DNA from: Endozoicomonas sp. 4G
Lineage (GTDB): Bacteria > Pseudomonadota > Gammaproteobacteria > Pseudomonadales > Endozoicomonadaceae
Assembly (NCBI RefSeq): GCF_023822025.1
Contig: NZ_CP082909.1
Coordinates: 5,872,001-5,936,000 of the forward strand
Direction of reading: 5' to 3'
DNA length: 64,000 nucleotides
Part shown: in pieces, positions 7,665-15,880 of the stretch
Position numbering within the stretch: position 1 is the stretch's first letter
Layout of the letters: each line of letters begins with the position of its first letter
The notes under the pieces: model-generated
Told to the model about the DNA's origin: nothing
What the model saw: only the letters and a program-made list of their open reading frames with translations
The model's database searches: none
Program-made: the position numbers and the translations under genes

Positions 7665-8999
7665 ATGAGTCCCTACACCTCTCCTATTTCTGAACTTCTC
7701 GGCCTGGGCTACTGCGACTGGCAGGACTGGACGGATTACAGCCGTTTTGAATTTAATGAGTCGCATGTCCCGGAGCTACTGAAGCTGGCTCAGGACTGGA
7801 CCTTATTTGATCATGACGATGCCGATATCATCTGGTCTCCCGTTCATGCCTGGAGGGTTCTCGGTATTCTACAGGCAAAAGAGGCGGTAGAGCCTCTGCT
7901 GGAGCTGTTCTACAAGGAGGATGAACACTTTGTGATAGCCGAGTATCTGCCTTCTGCGGTCGGCCGTCTTGGCGCAGTGGCTACTGATCGCCTTTGGAGC
8001 ATTGCCAGCAATGTCGAGGAAAATGAAGATGCCCGGGATCTCGCCATAGAGGCTTTGCGCTGGAATGTCACTTATCACGAAGTGGATCGTGAAAAAACAG
8101 TGGCGGGCTTTCAGCAGCTTCTGGAAGACAGGGAAGATGATGAAACCTATCTGAATACGGCCCTGGTCAGTGCCCTGACGGATCTGCGCGGTAAAGAGTC
8201 GGCTAACGCCATTCGCGAGGCGTTTGAGCGCGGCAAAGTGGATCGTGAGGTTCAAGGTGATATTGAAGACGTGGAGATTGAGCTGGGTTTGAGAGAAACC
8301 CGCTCCTTTATTCCTGACTGGCGTTTTGACCAGACCCAGAGGGAAATGTTGGAAACGATACTGTCTGAGTACGGCCAGATGTCCTATCAGGAAGTGGAAG
8401 GTTTTCTGTTTGGTATCTGGGGCTCGCCTCAGCAGGTTCCACCTAACCGCTGGCTTAAAAAAATCTTTGGTGAAGCACCGGCTTTTACCGATGAACAGCA
8501 GGAAAAAGACGCTCATCGTATAGTGTTTAATCTTTACGGCACCATTGAGCGCACTATTGAGATGGGACTGGATATTATTCCTGAAGACTGTCTGTCAGAA
8601 ACACCAGAAGATGAACGGTTCCCGAATCTTCAAAAGTGGTCCAAAGGTTTTGGTGAAGCCAATGTCATGCTGGTGAACTTCTGGGAAGAAGTCTTCCAGC
8701 ATAAGGCCATGAAAGAGTTGGAAGAATCCTGGACGGCCTGCACTATTCTCCTGAGCGTCTGGTCTAACCCTGAACAGCTGTTGGAGAAAGCTAAAAATCC
8801 GGGGGGGCCGAACATTGAGAAGATGCTCTCTGCCGTGCCTTCTGTGGCAAGAGAACTGGCTTCCCTTGGCTTGGGAATAAGTACCCGCTGGGATGCTATT
8901 ATGGACACGCCCGATCCGGTTTCTGTGACCAAAATTGGTCGCAATGACCCTTGTCCCTGTGGCAGTGGTAAGAAATATAAAAAGTGCTGTGGCGCTTGA
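7665..8999 (+). CDS. SEC-C zinc-motif protein with HEAT-like and YecA-like regions
   Basis: A protein of 444 residues. The C-terminus is a complete SEC-C motif ([19 protein letters not shown]), the zinc-binding tail of SecA and of many accessory proteins. Residues about 40-220 look like HEAT/PBS-type helical repeats ([22 protein letters not shown], then repeated acidic helices). The middle contains [12 protein letters not shown], reminiscent of the UPF0149/YecA family. The upstream in-frame TTG at 7626 lacks a good ribosome site; CGGAT about 9 bases before the ATG at 7665 supports the shorter start. It is probably a cytoplasmic adaptor; the partner is unknown. Confidence 0.75.
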   Translation: MSPYTSPISELLGLGYCDWQDWTDYSRFEFNESHVPELLKLAQDWTLFDHDDADIIWSPVHAWRVLGILQAKEAVEPLLELFYKEDEHFVIAEYLPSAVGRLGAVATDRLWSIASNVEENEDARDLAIEALRWNVTYHEVDREKTVAGFQQLLEDREDDETYLNTALVSALTDLRGKESANAIREAFERGKVDREVQGDIEDVEIELGLRETRSFIPDWRFDQTQREMLETILSEYGQMSYQEVEGFLFGIWGSPQQVPPNRWLKKIFGEAPAFTDEQQEKDAHRIVFNLYGTIERTIEMGLDIIPEDCLSETPEDERFPNLQKWSKGFGEANVMLVNFWEEVFQHKAMKELEESWTACTILLSVWSNPEQLLEKAKNPGGPNIEKMLSAVPSVARELASLGLGISTRWDAIMDTPDPVSVTKIGRNDPCPCGSGKKYKKCCGA

Positions 9000-9042
9000 T
9001 CCAGTCGAATTCCTTTGAGACTCCCGGAGCAGTTGCCCCTCG

Positions 9043-9063
9043 TTCCCACGCTCTGCGTGGGAA
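9043..9063. repeat. REP-like palindrome
   Basis: TTCCCACGC-TCT-GCGTGGGAA is a perfect 9-bp stem with a 3-base loop, just after the SEC-C gene. Hairpins built on CGTTCCCACGC are dispersed intergenic repeats in many gammaproteobacteria. With no T-run it is not a classic terminator but may stabilise the mRNA 3' end. Confidence 0.65.
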
Positions 9064-9185
9064 TGCATACGGCGAATACTAAAGTAATCCTGCCTATAAG
9101 ATAGAAGACTTTGGATTAATATCCGCAATGTCTAAAGGGTATTTGCGAATAGTGAAAAATATTGTTTGTACAATATTTATTCAAA

Positions 9186-9199
9186 TTGATTCAGGTCAA
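9186..9199. promoter_or_regulatory. FNR/ANR box of the dcuC-like gene
   Basis: TTGAT-TCAG-GTCAA matches the FNR consensus TTGAT-N4-ATCAA at 9 of 10 defined positions. A possible -10 box, TACTCT, lies at 9222-9227, the spacing expected when FNR is centred near -41.5 (class II activation). The downstream gene starts at 9263. This fits anaerobic induction of a dicarboxylate carrier. Confidence 0.7.
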
Positions 9200-9262
9200 T
9201 TATTCACCTATTAACAAAAAATACTCTTACCCCCGAATTGTATAATTATTGGGGTGAGATGC

Positions 9263-10070
9263 ATGGATATTCTCATAGTCATACCTGTCGTAGCCTTGGT
9301 TGTTTACGGCATTGTCAAAAACTTCAGTGCTTCTGCAACATTAGCCATCGCGGGTATGGTACTGCTCGGTGCCGCAGCCTGGCTGGGTATTTCAGATATT
9401 CTTCCTGCCGATAAAACCACCGGTTTTGCACCGTTTGACCTGTTCGAACTTATGAATGGTGTATTCAGTATGCGAATGGCGAGCCTGGGCCTGACCATTA
9501 TGGCCTGTGGCGGTTTTGCTTCTTACATGTCCCATATTGGCGCTTCTGAAGCATTGGTGAAACTGGCGGTTAAGCCCATTCGCGGCTTCAAGTCTCCTTA
9601 TCTGGTGCTGTCGCTGGTCTACCTGGTGTGTGTCGTTCTTCAGATGTTTGTGACTTCAGCCACCGGTCTGGGCTTATTGTTGATGGTGACACTCTATCCG
9701 GTGTTGCGAAACATTGGCCTGAGTCCTGCCTCAGCGGCTGCTGTCTGTGCCTCGCCCGCTGCTTTTGAGATTGGTGTGACCCAGGTTAATGCTAACTTTG
9801 CAGCCAGTCAGGCGGGCATGGATATCGCCGAATATTTCCTCGGTTATCAAGCCTGGGTGACCATTCCCATGGCATTGATGACGGCTGCCCTGCACTTCTT
9901 CTGGCAGCGCCGTTGTGATCTTAAAGCCGGTTACATTGCGGCTGACCATGTCGGCGCTACTGACGACGGTGAAAGTGATGAGGAAGAGAAGCCGCAAGCT
10001 CCGGTTATTTATGCCCTGCTGCCTATGATTCCTTTTGTTCTGCTGCTGGTTTTTCCAACATTAGTCGCGG
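9263..10070 (+). pseudogene. dcuC: DcuC-like C4-dicarboxylate carrier, N-terminal fragment
   Basis: Encodes about 270 residues of a DcuC-family anaerobic C4-dicarboxylate exchanger (fumarate/succinate) with several membrane helices. The family sequence runs to FPTLVAG and then breaks into the left end of an IS200/IS605 element; the predicted reading frame continues into IS sequence to 10159. The start is the ATG at 9263 with GGTGAG upstream. The remaining part lies at 12535-12874, and roughly the last 75 residues of a normal carrier (about 460 aa) are not in the window. The FNR site upstream is still intact, so decay looks recent. Confidence 0.85.
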
Positions 10071-10116
10071 GGTTCTCCATCCTTTTGCGAAGCAATAGGG
10101 TGGAGGGGGATAGCGA

Positions 10117-10134
10117 GCAAGGCGCTAGCCTTGC
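10117..10134. repeat. Hairpin at the tnpA-side end of the IS200/IS605 element
   Basis: GCAAGGC-GCTA-GCCTTGC is a perfect 7-bp stem with a tetraloop that overlaps the last codons of tnpA. Single-strand hairpins near the ends are what the TnpA HUH enzyme recognises, so this is a probable subterminal recognition structure. Confidence 0.55.
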
Positions 10135-10538
10135 CCTTGGGACGCAACATAATTCTTGACGGTATCGATATTTGCACCACCTGTACTGCTCACAAAATAA
10201 GACCTCGACCATAAAACGGGCTTTGTATAAAACCTCGACAACTGTTCACCGAACTCTTTTCGTAAGATCCGGCTTGTTCCCGTCTTCAAAGCATTAACAA
10301 AATCCGACAGTGCAGCAGTTGGCGGCAGCTCTATCAATAAATGAACATGATCACAGTTGTCCGACTCACACTCTATCAACTCCCCTCCCCACGCCTCGCA
10401 ACGCACTTTTGCCATTTCTTTAAAGCGTTTAACCATTGCATCAGACAATACTTTGCGCCGGTACTTGGTAACAAGAACCAAATGGTATGAAAGTGCATAA
10501 GTGCAGTGATTTAGAGTTTTAATACTTGATTTAGTCAT
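10125..10538 (-). CDS. tnpA: IS200/IS605 family transposase TnpA (HUH Y1)
   Basis: A 137-residue single-strand DNA transposase. The HUH motif is HVHLL in DNCDHVHLLIELPP and the catalytic tyrosine lies in DTVKNYVASQG near the C-terminus. An in-frame TTG at 10547 would add three residues, but the ATG at 10538 is preferred. All key residues are present and the length is normal, so it is probably active. It is divergent from tnpB, 24 bases between starts. Confidence 0.92.
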   Translation of the reverse strand: MTKSSIKTLNHCTYALSYHLVLVTKYRRKVLSDAMVKRFKEMAKVRCEAWGGELIECESDNCDHVHLLIELPPTAALSDFVNALKTGTSRILRKEFGEQLSRFYTKPVLWSRSYFVSSTGGANIDTVKNYVASQGQG

Positions 10539-10562
10539 AGTAACCAATTGTATAATAGAGAT

Positions 10563-11795
10563 ATGGAACTACGCAAAGCAACTTACAAGCTATATCCCAC
10601 AAAGCAGCAGGCCGAAGCCCTGAATCACGCTTTGCGGTTGCATTGTGAGTTTTATAATGCAGCACTTCAGGAGCGAATAGAGGCATACCGGAAGTGCCGT
10701 ATATCCATTAAGAACAAAGACCAGCAACCGCAGATCAAGGTGATTCGTGAAGAAATACCGGAGTTTGCGACACTCAATTACAGCAGCCTTCAGGTCACTC
10801 TAAGACGACTGGATAAAGCTTTCTCAGCCTTCTTTCGTCGTGTCAACTCAGGTGAAAAAGAACCAGGGTTCCCCCGCTTCAAATCCCACAAGCGTTATCC
10901 GGGCATCGGCTTTAGCTCGCACGGTGATGGTTGGCGGTTCACTCCTGGAGAGGATTGGAAGCACGGACGATTGAGACTGACGGGTGTTGGTCACATACGT
11001 TGTCGCGGCAAAGCCAGAGTTGCAGGCAAGATTAAAAACATGGAGCTTTTGCATCGTCGGGGAGAGTGGCTTATCAGCCTCACGATGGAATGCAATGGTG
11101 TATTAAGAGAACCGACTAGCGGTAAGGCTTGCGGCCTTGACTGGGGAGTAAACAAGCTTCTCAGCGTTGCAACAGAATCCGACGGTTATCAGGTTGATAA
11201 TCCCCGTTGGTTTCAGCAGGAAAGAGAAAAATTAAAGGCTCTGAAGCAAGCGGTTAGCAGAAAGAAAAAAGGCTCAAACCGATGGAAGAAAGCCTGCAAG
11301 AAGCTGTCCACTCATCACCGGAAAGCAGCTAACCGGCGCAACCATGAACATCATCAATTATCGGCTCAAGTAGCCTCGCAATACGCTCTTGTGGCGACTG
11401 AGAAATTGCAGGTCAAGAATATGACCGGCAGTGCAAAAGGTACCTCAGAGAAGCCCGGGAAAAACGTAAAACAGAAAGCAGGTTTAAACCGTGAGATTTT
11501 AGACACTGCGCCAGCGACCTTGCTGGCTATGATCGCCTACAAAGTGAAGGAAACTGGTGGGCTATTCATAGAGACACCGACAAGGAAACTTAAACCCTCG
11601 CAGCGTTGCCCTGTATGCTGGTCAGTGAAGAAAAAGACACTGAAAGAACGGGTGCATCAATGCGAAGTCTGTGGTTGCAATGAAAATCGGGATATTGCCG
11701 CCGCACGGGTTAATTTAATCTGGGCGTTAAATGAGTTGGGGTCGGAAACCGGCCTACACAGAGCTTGCTCTGTAAAACCACCACCAAATCTTTAG
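10563..11795 (+). CDS. tnpB: TnpB, RNA-guided nuclease of the IS605 element
   Basis: A 410-residue TnpB. The family N-terminus is MELRKATYKLYPTKQQ, which sets the start at 10563 rather than the TTG at 10548. The RuvC triad is intact: D193 in CGLDWGVN, E280 in VATEKLQVKN and D377 in NENRDIAAA. A zinc ribbon (CPVC...CEVCGC) lies between E280 and D377. TnpB proteins cut the donor site under guidance of an RNA made from the element's right end, which promotes retention of the element. Nothing suggests inactivation. Confidence 0.93.
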   Translation: MELRKATYKLYPTKQQAEALNHALRLHCEFYNAALQERIEAYRKCRISIKNKDQQPQIKVIREEIPEFATLNYSSLQVTLRRLDKAFSAFFRRVNSGEKEPGFPRFKSHKRYPGIGFSSHGDGWRFTPGEDWKHGRLRLTGVGHIRCRGKARVAGKIKNMELLHRRGEWLISLTMECNGVLREPTSGKACGLDWGVNKLLSVATESDGYQVDNPRWFQQEREKLKALKQAVSRKKKGSNRWKKACKKLSTHHRKAANRRNHEHHQLSAQVASQYALVATEKLQVKNMTGSAKGTSEKPGKNVKQKAGLNREILDTAPATLLAMIAYKVKETGGLFIETPTRKLKPSQRCPVCWSVKKKTLKERVHQCEVCGCNENRDIAAARVNLIWALNELGSETGLHRACSVKPPPNL

Positions 11796-11815
11796 AATTG
11801 GTGGTGGTAGTTTAT
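11700..11815 (+). ncRNA. Probable omegaRNA / right-end region of the IS605 element
   Basis: In this family the guide RNA overlaps the 3' end of tnpB and the element's right end, with the guide lying just outside. Here the region has two hairpins: ACAGAGC-TT-GCTCTGT at 11758-11773 and an 11-bp stem ACCACCACCAA / TTGGTGGTGGT at 11777-11787 and 11798-11808. Assignment is by position and structure only; ends are approximate. Confidence 0.45.
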
Positions 11816-12416
11816 ACACTACTGTCCGTTCTTCTTCTGCACCACCCGCTGCCAGATACATTTTTTGCAAGAACTCGATCTGCTTTTGCTTTTGCTTCAC
11901 CATTATCCCAAATAGCTTTGGCAAACGTTCCTGATTCCCCTCCGCCAACGTGAAATTTACATGATTTATCCCTTTGGCGATATTACGCATATCTACAAGA
12001 TTAGAAGCAATTTGCTCAGCAAATGCCTCGGCACATGCATCGCCATCTTGTTCTGCTTCTGCCCGCTTGATAGCATCAATAGCCCAGTCTTTGACTTTAA
12101 CTTGAATAATCAACGAATCACCATTTTCACCCCTTTCTACCGACGGGAAATTATAGGGTATCGGATTAAACGCCTGGGGATGAGGTGTCTCAGAGTCCGT
12201 TGCTTCCGTGGTTTTAGCTGCAGAGCTTTTCATATCTTCATCAGCACAGCATGACGTACCAGAAGGTGGAGAAGTAGAGTTCCCGGAGTCACAGGTTCGG
12301 CAGAACAGCTCTTTGCCGCACTTCTCGCAGGTAAAGGGCTGTGCCAGCACTTTTGCGCTAAGTAACAAAACAAATAAGGGAAGCCATCTTGATTGATGAA
12401 TAAAATAATGATGCAT
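11754..12416 (-). CDS. Exported cysteine-containing hypothetical protein beside the IS605 element
   Basis: About 220 residues with an N-terminal signal peptide (LPLFVLLLSAKVLA then QPF), followed by a zinc-ribbon-like cysteine cluster (CEKCGKELFCRTC) and a helical C-terminal half. An upstream ATG at 12455 lacks a ribosome site; the ATG at 12416 has AGGG about 10 bases before it. The last 20 or so codons run into the right end of the IS200/IS605 element, so the native C-terminus has been replaced. Gene and IS together separate the two halves of the dcuC-like gene. I do not recognise a family. Confidence 0.55.
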   Translation of the reverse strand: MHHYFIHQSRWLPLFVLLLSAKVLAQPFTCEKCGKELFCRTCDSGNSTSPPSGTSCCADEDMKSSAAKTTEATDSETPHPQAFNPIPYNFPSVERGENGDSLIIQVKVKDWAIDAIKRAEAEQDGDACAEAFAEQIASNLVDMRNIAKGINHVNFTLAEGNQERLPKLFGIMVKQKQKQIEFLQKMYLAAGGAEEERTVVYKLPPPILKIWWWFYRASSV

Positions 12417-12462
12417 ATCCCAATTCGCCCTTAATAAAAAAACGAATATGAGCATAGACTAA

Positions 12463-12489
12463 AATTTTGCACTGCAAGCCAGCAAAATT
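12463..12489. repeat. Inverted repeat at the passenger/dcuC junction
   Basis: AATTTTGC, an 11-base loop, then GCAAAATT. It lies between the promoter side of the passenger gene and the resumption of dcuC-like sequence, near the presumed right boundary of the inserted segment. It could be part of the passenger promoter or of the insertion end. Confidence 0.4.
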
Positions 12490-12534
12490 CGTAGAGAAAG
12501 GCGAGCTCAGCCCAACCCGATGATACGACAGCTC

Positions 12535-12874
12535 GTTCAGGAGATGATGGTGACTTCCATTAGCATGAACCTGGTAGCCGCTATGCTGATCAGCGTTTTC
12601 ACCGGCATGTTATTCGAACTGATTCGTAAGAAAAACGTCAAGGAAGCCCTGTTTGGCTTTGATAAATTCCTGGCGGGAATGGGAGCGGTCTTCGGTCCTG
12701 TTGTCGGTCTGATTATCGGTGCTGAAGTCTTCGCTATGGGTCTCAAACAGATTGGTGCTATCGACTCTCTGTTGGGCTCTGCCCAAGGGCTGGGCATTGG
12801 TGCGGCCTTTATGGCTGTTTTCATGGCCGTATTGATCGCCATCTCCTCCTCCATCATGATGGGTTCTGGCAACG
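12535..12874 (+). pseudogene. dcuC: DcuC-like C4-dicarboxylate carrier, C-terminal fragment
   Basis: About 113 residues (MMVTSISMNLVAAML through SSSIMMGSGN) continue the DcuC-family carrier whose N-terminal part ends near 10070. An ORF with ATG at 12520 extends from junk sequence into the fragment and runs to 12924. After GSGN the family sequence stops abruptly, and unrelated sequence leads to the SNF2 helicase gene. The junction near 12875 is therefore the probable left border of the restriction island. Confidence 0.8.
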
Positions 12875-13036
12875 GGATATTATTGAGGTCCCGTTTTTGT
12901 TGGTATGGGGCTACTATTCTCTGAGTTCACGTCAATGCAGTAATGAAAGAAGGACTGACTTGAATATACAATAGGGTGAACTTGCTCAGATTTTCTATCA
13001 TCTGGCTTGCTGTTTAAAACAAGGCATATTCTTTAA

Positions 13037-15880
13037 ATGTATACAGACTATCAGGCAGGCTACCTGGCACACTGGCTCACCCTCGAAGGCAAAGCAGAAG
13101 AAACACTGACTCAGGCCATTGCCAGTGCCAAGGTTGATATGAACCCGCATCAGGTTCAGGCGGCTCTGTTTGCTCTTGAGTCGCCCCTGTCACAGGGTGT
13201 GATTCTGGCAGATGAAGTAGGGCTCGGTAAAACCATAGAAGCCAGTCTTGTTCTGAGTCAGAACTGGGCTGAACACAGACGCAAACTATTGCTTATAGTA
13301 CCAGCCACCCTCCGAAAGCAATGGAGTCAGGAGCTGGAAGAAAAGTTCTCTCTGCCCTCCATCATCCTGGAAGCCAGAAATTTTAATCAGGCCCGCAAGC
13401 AAGGTGTTGGCAATCCGTTTGATGCAGAAACAGCTTTTAAAGCACCGGCTATCATTATTTGCTCCTATGAATTTGCAGCACGAAAGGAGCAAGAGCTGGG
13501 TATGGTTCCATGGGATCTGGTGGTTTTCGACGAAGCCCACAAACTCCGTAATATCTACAAGAAATCAGGAGCTGTGACAGCTAAAAAGCTTAATAGTGCA
13601 TTGCAAGGTTGCCCAAAAGTATTGCTGTCAGCGACACCGTTGCAGAATAACCTGGAAGAACTGTATGGTCTTGTATCGGTGGTTGATCCACACTTTTTTG
13701 GCGGTCTCGAAGCCTTCAAATCCCGATATTGTAAGGCCAAATTATCCGATGTAGAACTCTCCCTTTTGCGCAGTCGCCTGGCAAAGGTTTGTCATCGAAC
13801 ATTACGCAGGCAGGTTCAGGAAGAAGGAGGTATTAATTTTACCCGGCGATATTCCATGACCGAAGATTTTCGCCCCTCAGGTCAGGAGCTTGATTTCTAT
13901 AGGCAGTTCTCATCTTACCTGCAAGATCCGGAGACTCTAGCGATAAAAAGAGGGGCCCGCCACTTGGTAACGCTGGTGATACGGAAGATTTTGGCTTCTT
14001 CCAGTTTTGCAATTCAGGGCACACTGGAAAATATGATTACACGCTTAGAAGAAAAGGCATCGCTTTCAGCGGCTTTGAGAGATTTTGATCCCTATGATGA
14101 CCTTGTGGATGAAACAGGTGAAAGCGATGCTGAGTTCGAGGTAGAAGCATTTAAGGCTGAAATCGATAAACTCAAGGACTTCAAATCCCTGGCTGCCAGT
14201 ATCAGTACAAATGCCAAAGCGGACGCTCTGGTGGGGGTACTGGACAGGGCTTTTGATATGGCAGAGCGCCTCGGAGGACTGCGAAAGGCTGTTGTCTTCA
14301 CTGAGTCAGTAAGAACTCAGCAGTGGTTGCTTGAGCTTTTATCCACTGAAGGTTATCAGGATAAAATTGTCCTGCTCAATGGCAGTAACAGTGACCCGGC
14401 CTCCAAAGTCATTTATGAAGAATGGTTGAAAAAGCATAAGTGCTCCTCGAAAGTTTCAGGTTCAAAAACAGCAGATATGAAGGCTGCTCTGGTGGATAAG
14501 TTTCGGGATGACGCCACTTTAATGATCTGTACAGAAGCGGGAGCAGAAGGTATAAACCTGCAGTTTTGTTCTCTGTTGATCAATTATGACCTGCCTTGGA
14601 ATCCTCAACGTGTGGAGCAGCGTATTGGTCGTGTACACCGTTATGGTCAGAAGCACGATGTAGTGATTGTTAATTTTATCAACAAGGGTAATCGTGCTGA
14701 CCAGAAAGTGTTCGAGCTACTTAACCGAAAATTCAAGCTGTTTGAGGGTGTCTTTGGGGCATCGGATGAAATTCTGGGATCTATCGAGTCCGGGGTGGAT
14801 GTAGAGCGTCGTATTCATGAGATCTACCAACAATGCCGGTCTGATGAAGAAATCGATAAAGCTTTTCAGCGTCTGAATGAAGAAAAAAGCGAGCAGATTG
14901 AGCAGAGGTTTCAGGATACCCGCCGCTCATTGCTGGAACGTTTTGATGCAGACGTGGTTAAACAGCTCAATATGACTCGTGAAAAAACCACAGAGCAGCT
15001 TTCTAAGTACCAGAAGCGTTTGCTCAAGTTTGCCAGAATGGCCCTACCTGATGCTGATTTTGACCATGAGGTCAGCGACCACCGGTTTGCTTACCGCGGC
15101 CAATGTTACGATGTTCACTGGGAAACAGCCGATGAAACCGATGCGCAGTTCTTCCGTCCCCATGATGGGCTGGGTCATCAATTGATCGAGCGACATCAGT
15201 TGTCGATGAAGCAGCAGAGTTCAATTCCTGAGGTAGAGTTCACCTATCAACCTCAGGGGGAAGGGCAATTTTCTGATTTGCAACCCTTTATCGGAATGTC
15301 GGGCGAACTCGTGATTGACCTTCTCAGTTTTAACATGAAAAACCACCGTATCGAATATCTGGTGGCGGCGGGTTTAACCGATACTGGTCAGGTTCTGAAA
15401 CCGCAAACCATTGATAGGTTATTGCTTCAGCCAGGTCATGAGACAGGTCGTGTTGTCTCTCTTGCACAGACTGAAATACTGGAAACCAGTCTGCTACAGG
15501 AAGAGCAGTTTTACGAAGAGCGGACTAACCGGTATTTGGAACATTATTATGAAGAAGAAACGGAAAAGCTTGAGCGCTGGGCTGAAGATCGAAGATTGGC
15601 ACTGGATATAAAAACCCGTCAACTGGACTCTGAAATAAAAGAGATGCGTAAGAGCATCAGGCAATTGCCCACTCTGGCCGAAAAGCGGGATGGCCAGCGG
15701 GCACTTAAGAAACTGGAGAGAGAAAGAGATAGTGCCCTGCTCAATTACCATGAAGAAAAGAAAAAAATTGAGCTAAAAGAGGATCGTCTGCTGGATGACA
15801 TTGATGAAAAATTGAAGATGACGAAAAGCAGACAACGGCTTTTTGCAATGAAATGGACTCTGACCGGAGGAGAGCGATAA
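13037..15880 (+). CDS. SNF2/RapA-type DEAH helicase of a restriction-like island
   Basis: A 947-residue superfamily-2 ATPase. Walker A is ADEVGLGKT (GKT ending at residue 66), the DEAH box is D165-E-A-H, motif III is LLSATPLQNN, and motif VI is RVEQRIGRVHRYGQ near residues 525-538. The C-terminal quarter (about 820-940) is a charged coiled coil. Proteins of this type translocate on double-stranded DNA. Its stop codon directly abuts the ATG of the AlbA_2 gene, so the two are co-translated. Together with the downstream mod and res genes it looks like a defence operon; no drmA/drmB-type DISARM genes are present. The gene is intact. Confidence 0.88.
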   Translation: MYTDYQAGYLAHWLTLEGKAEETLTQAIASAKVDMNPHQVQAALFALESPLSQGVILADEVGLGKTIEASLVLSQNWAEHRRKLLLIVPATLRKQWSQELEEKFSLPSIILEARNFNQARKQGVGNPFDAETAFKAPAIIICSYEFAARKEQELGMVPWDLVVFDEAHKLRNIYKKSGAVTAKKLNSALQGCPKVLLSATPLQNNLEELYGLVSVVDPHFFGGLEAFKSRYCKAKLSDVELSLLRSRLAKVCHRTLRRQVQEEGGINFTRRYSMTEDFRPSGQELDFYRQFSSYLQDPETLAIKRGARHLVTLVIRKILASSSFAIQGTLENMITRLEEKASLSAALRDFDPYDDLVDETGESDAEFEVEAFKAEIDKLKDFKSLAASISTNAKADALVGVLDRAFDMAERLGGLRKAVVFTESVRTQQWLLELLSTEGYQDKIVLLNGSNSDPASKVIYEEWLKKHKCSSKVSGSKTADMKAALVDKFRDDATLMICTEAGAEGINLQFCSLLINYDLPWNPQRVEQRIGRVHRYGQKHDVVIVNFINKGNRADQKVFELLNRKFKLFEGVFGASDEILGSIESGVDVERRIHEIYQQCRSDEEIDKAFQRLNEEKSEQIEQRFQDTRRSLLERFDADVVKQLNMTREKTTEQLSKYQKRLLKFARMALPDADFDHEVSDHRFAYRGQCYDVHWETADETDAQFFRPHDGLGHQLIERHQLSMKQQSSIPEVEFTYQPQGEGQFSDLQPFIGMSGELVIDLLSFNMKNHRIEYLVAAGLTDTGQVLKPQTIDRLLLQPGHETGRVVSLAQTEILETSLLQEEQFYEERTNRYLEHYYEEETEKLERWAEDRRLALDIKTRQLDSEIKEMRKSIRQLPTLAEKRDGQRALKKLERERDSALLNYHEEKKKIELKEDRLLDDIDEKLKMTKSRQRLFAMKWTLTGGER

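Larger units (their letters stand above)
10069..11815. mobile_element. IS200/IS605-family element with tnpA and tnpB
   Basis: A complete-looking element with divergent tnpA (minus) and tnpB (plus). Both ends carry imperfect palindromes, as this family uses instead of inverted repeats: one near 10075-10106 (CTCCATCC...GGGTGGAG), another at 10117-10134, and a strong right-end hairpin at 11777-11808. The exact cleavage sites are not determined. It sits inside the dcuC-like gene on the left and against the 3' end of a passenger gene on the right. Confidence 0.85.

Noticed and set aside
7869-8516. A 215-codon minus-strand ORF
   Set aside because: Antisense to the SEC-C protein gene, with no ribosome site or motif.
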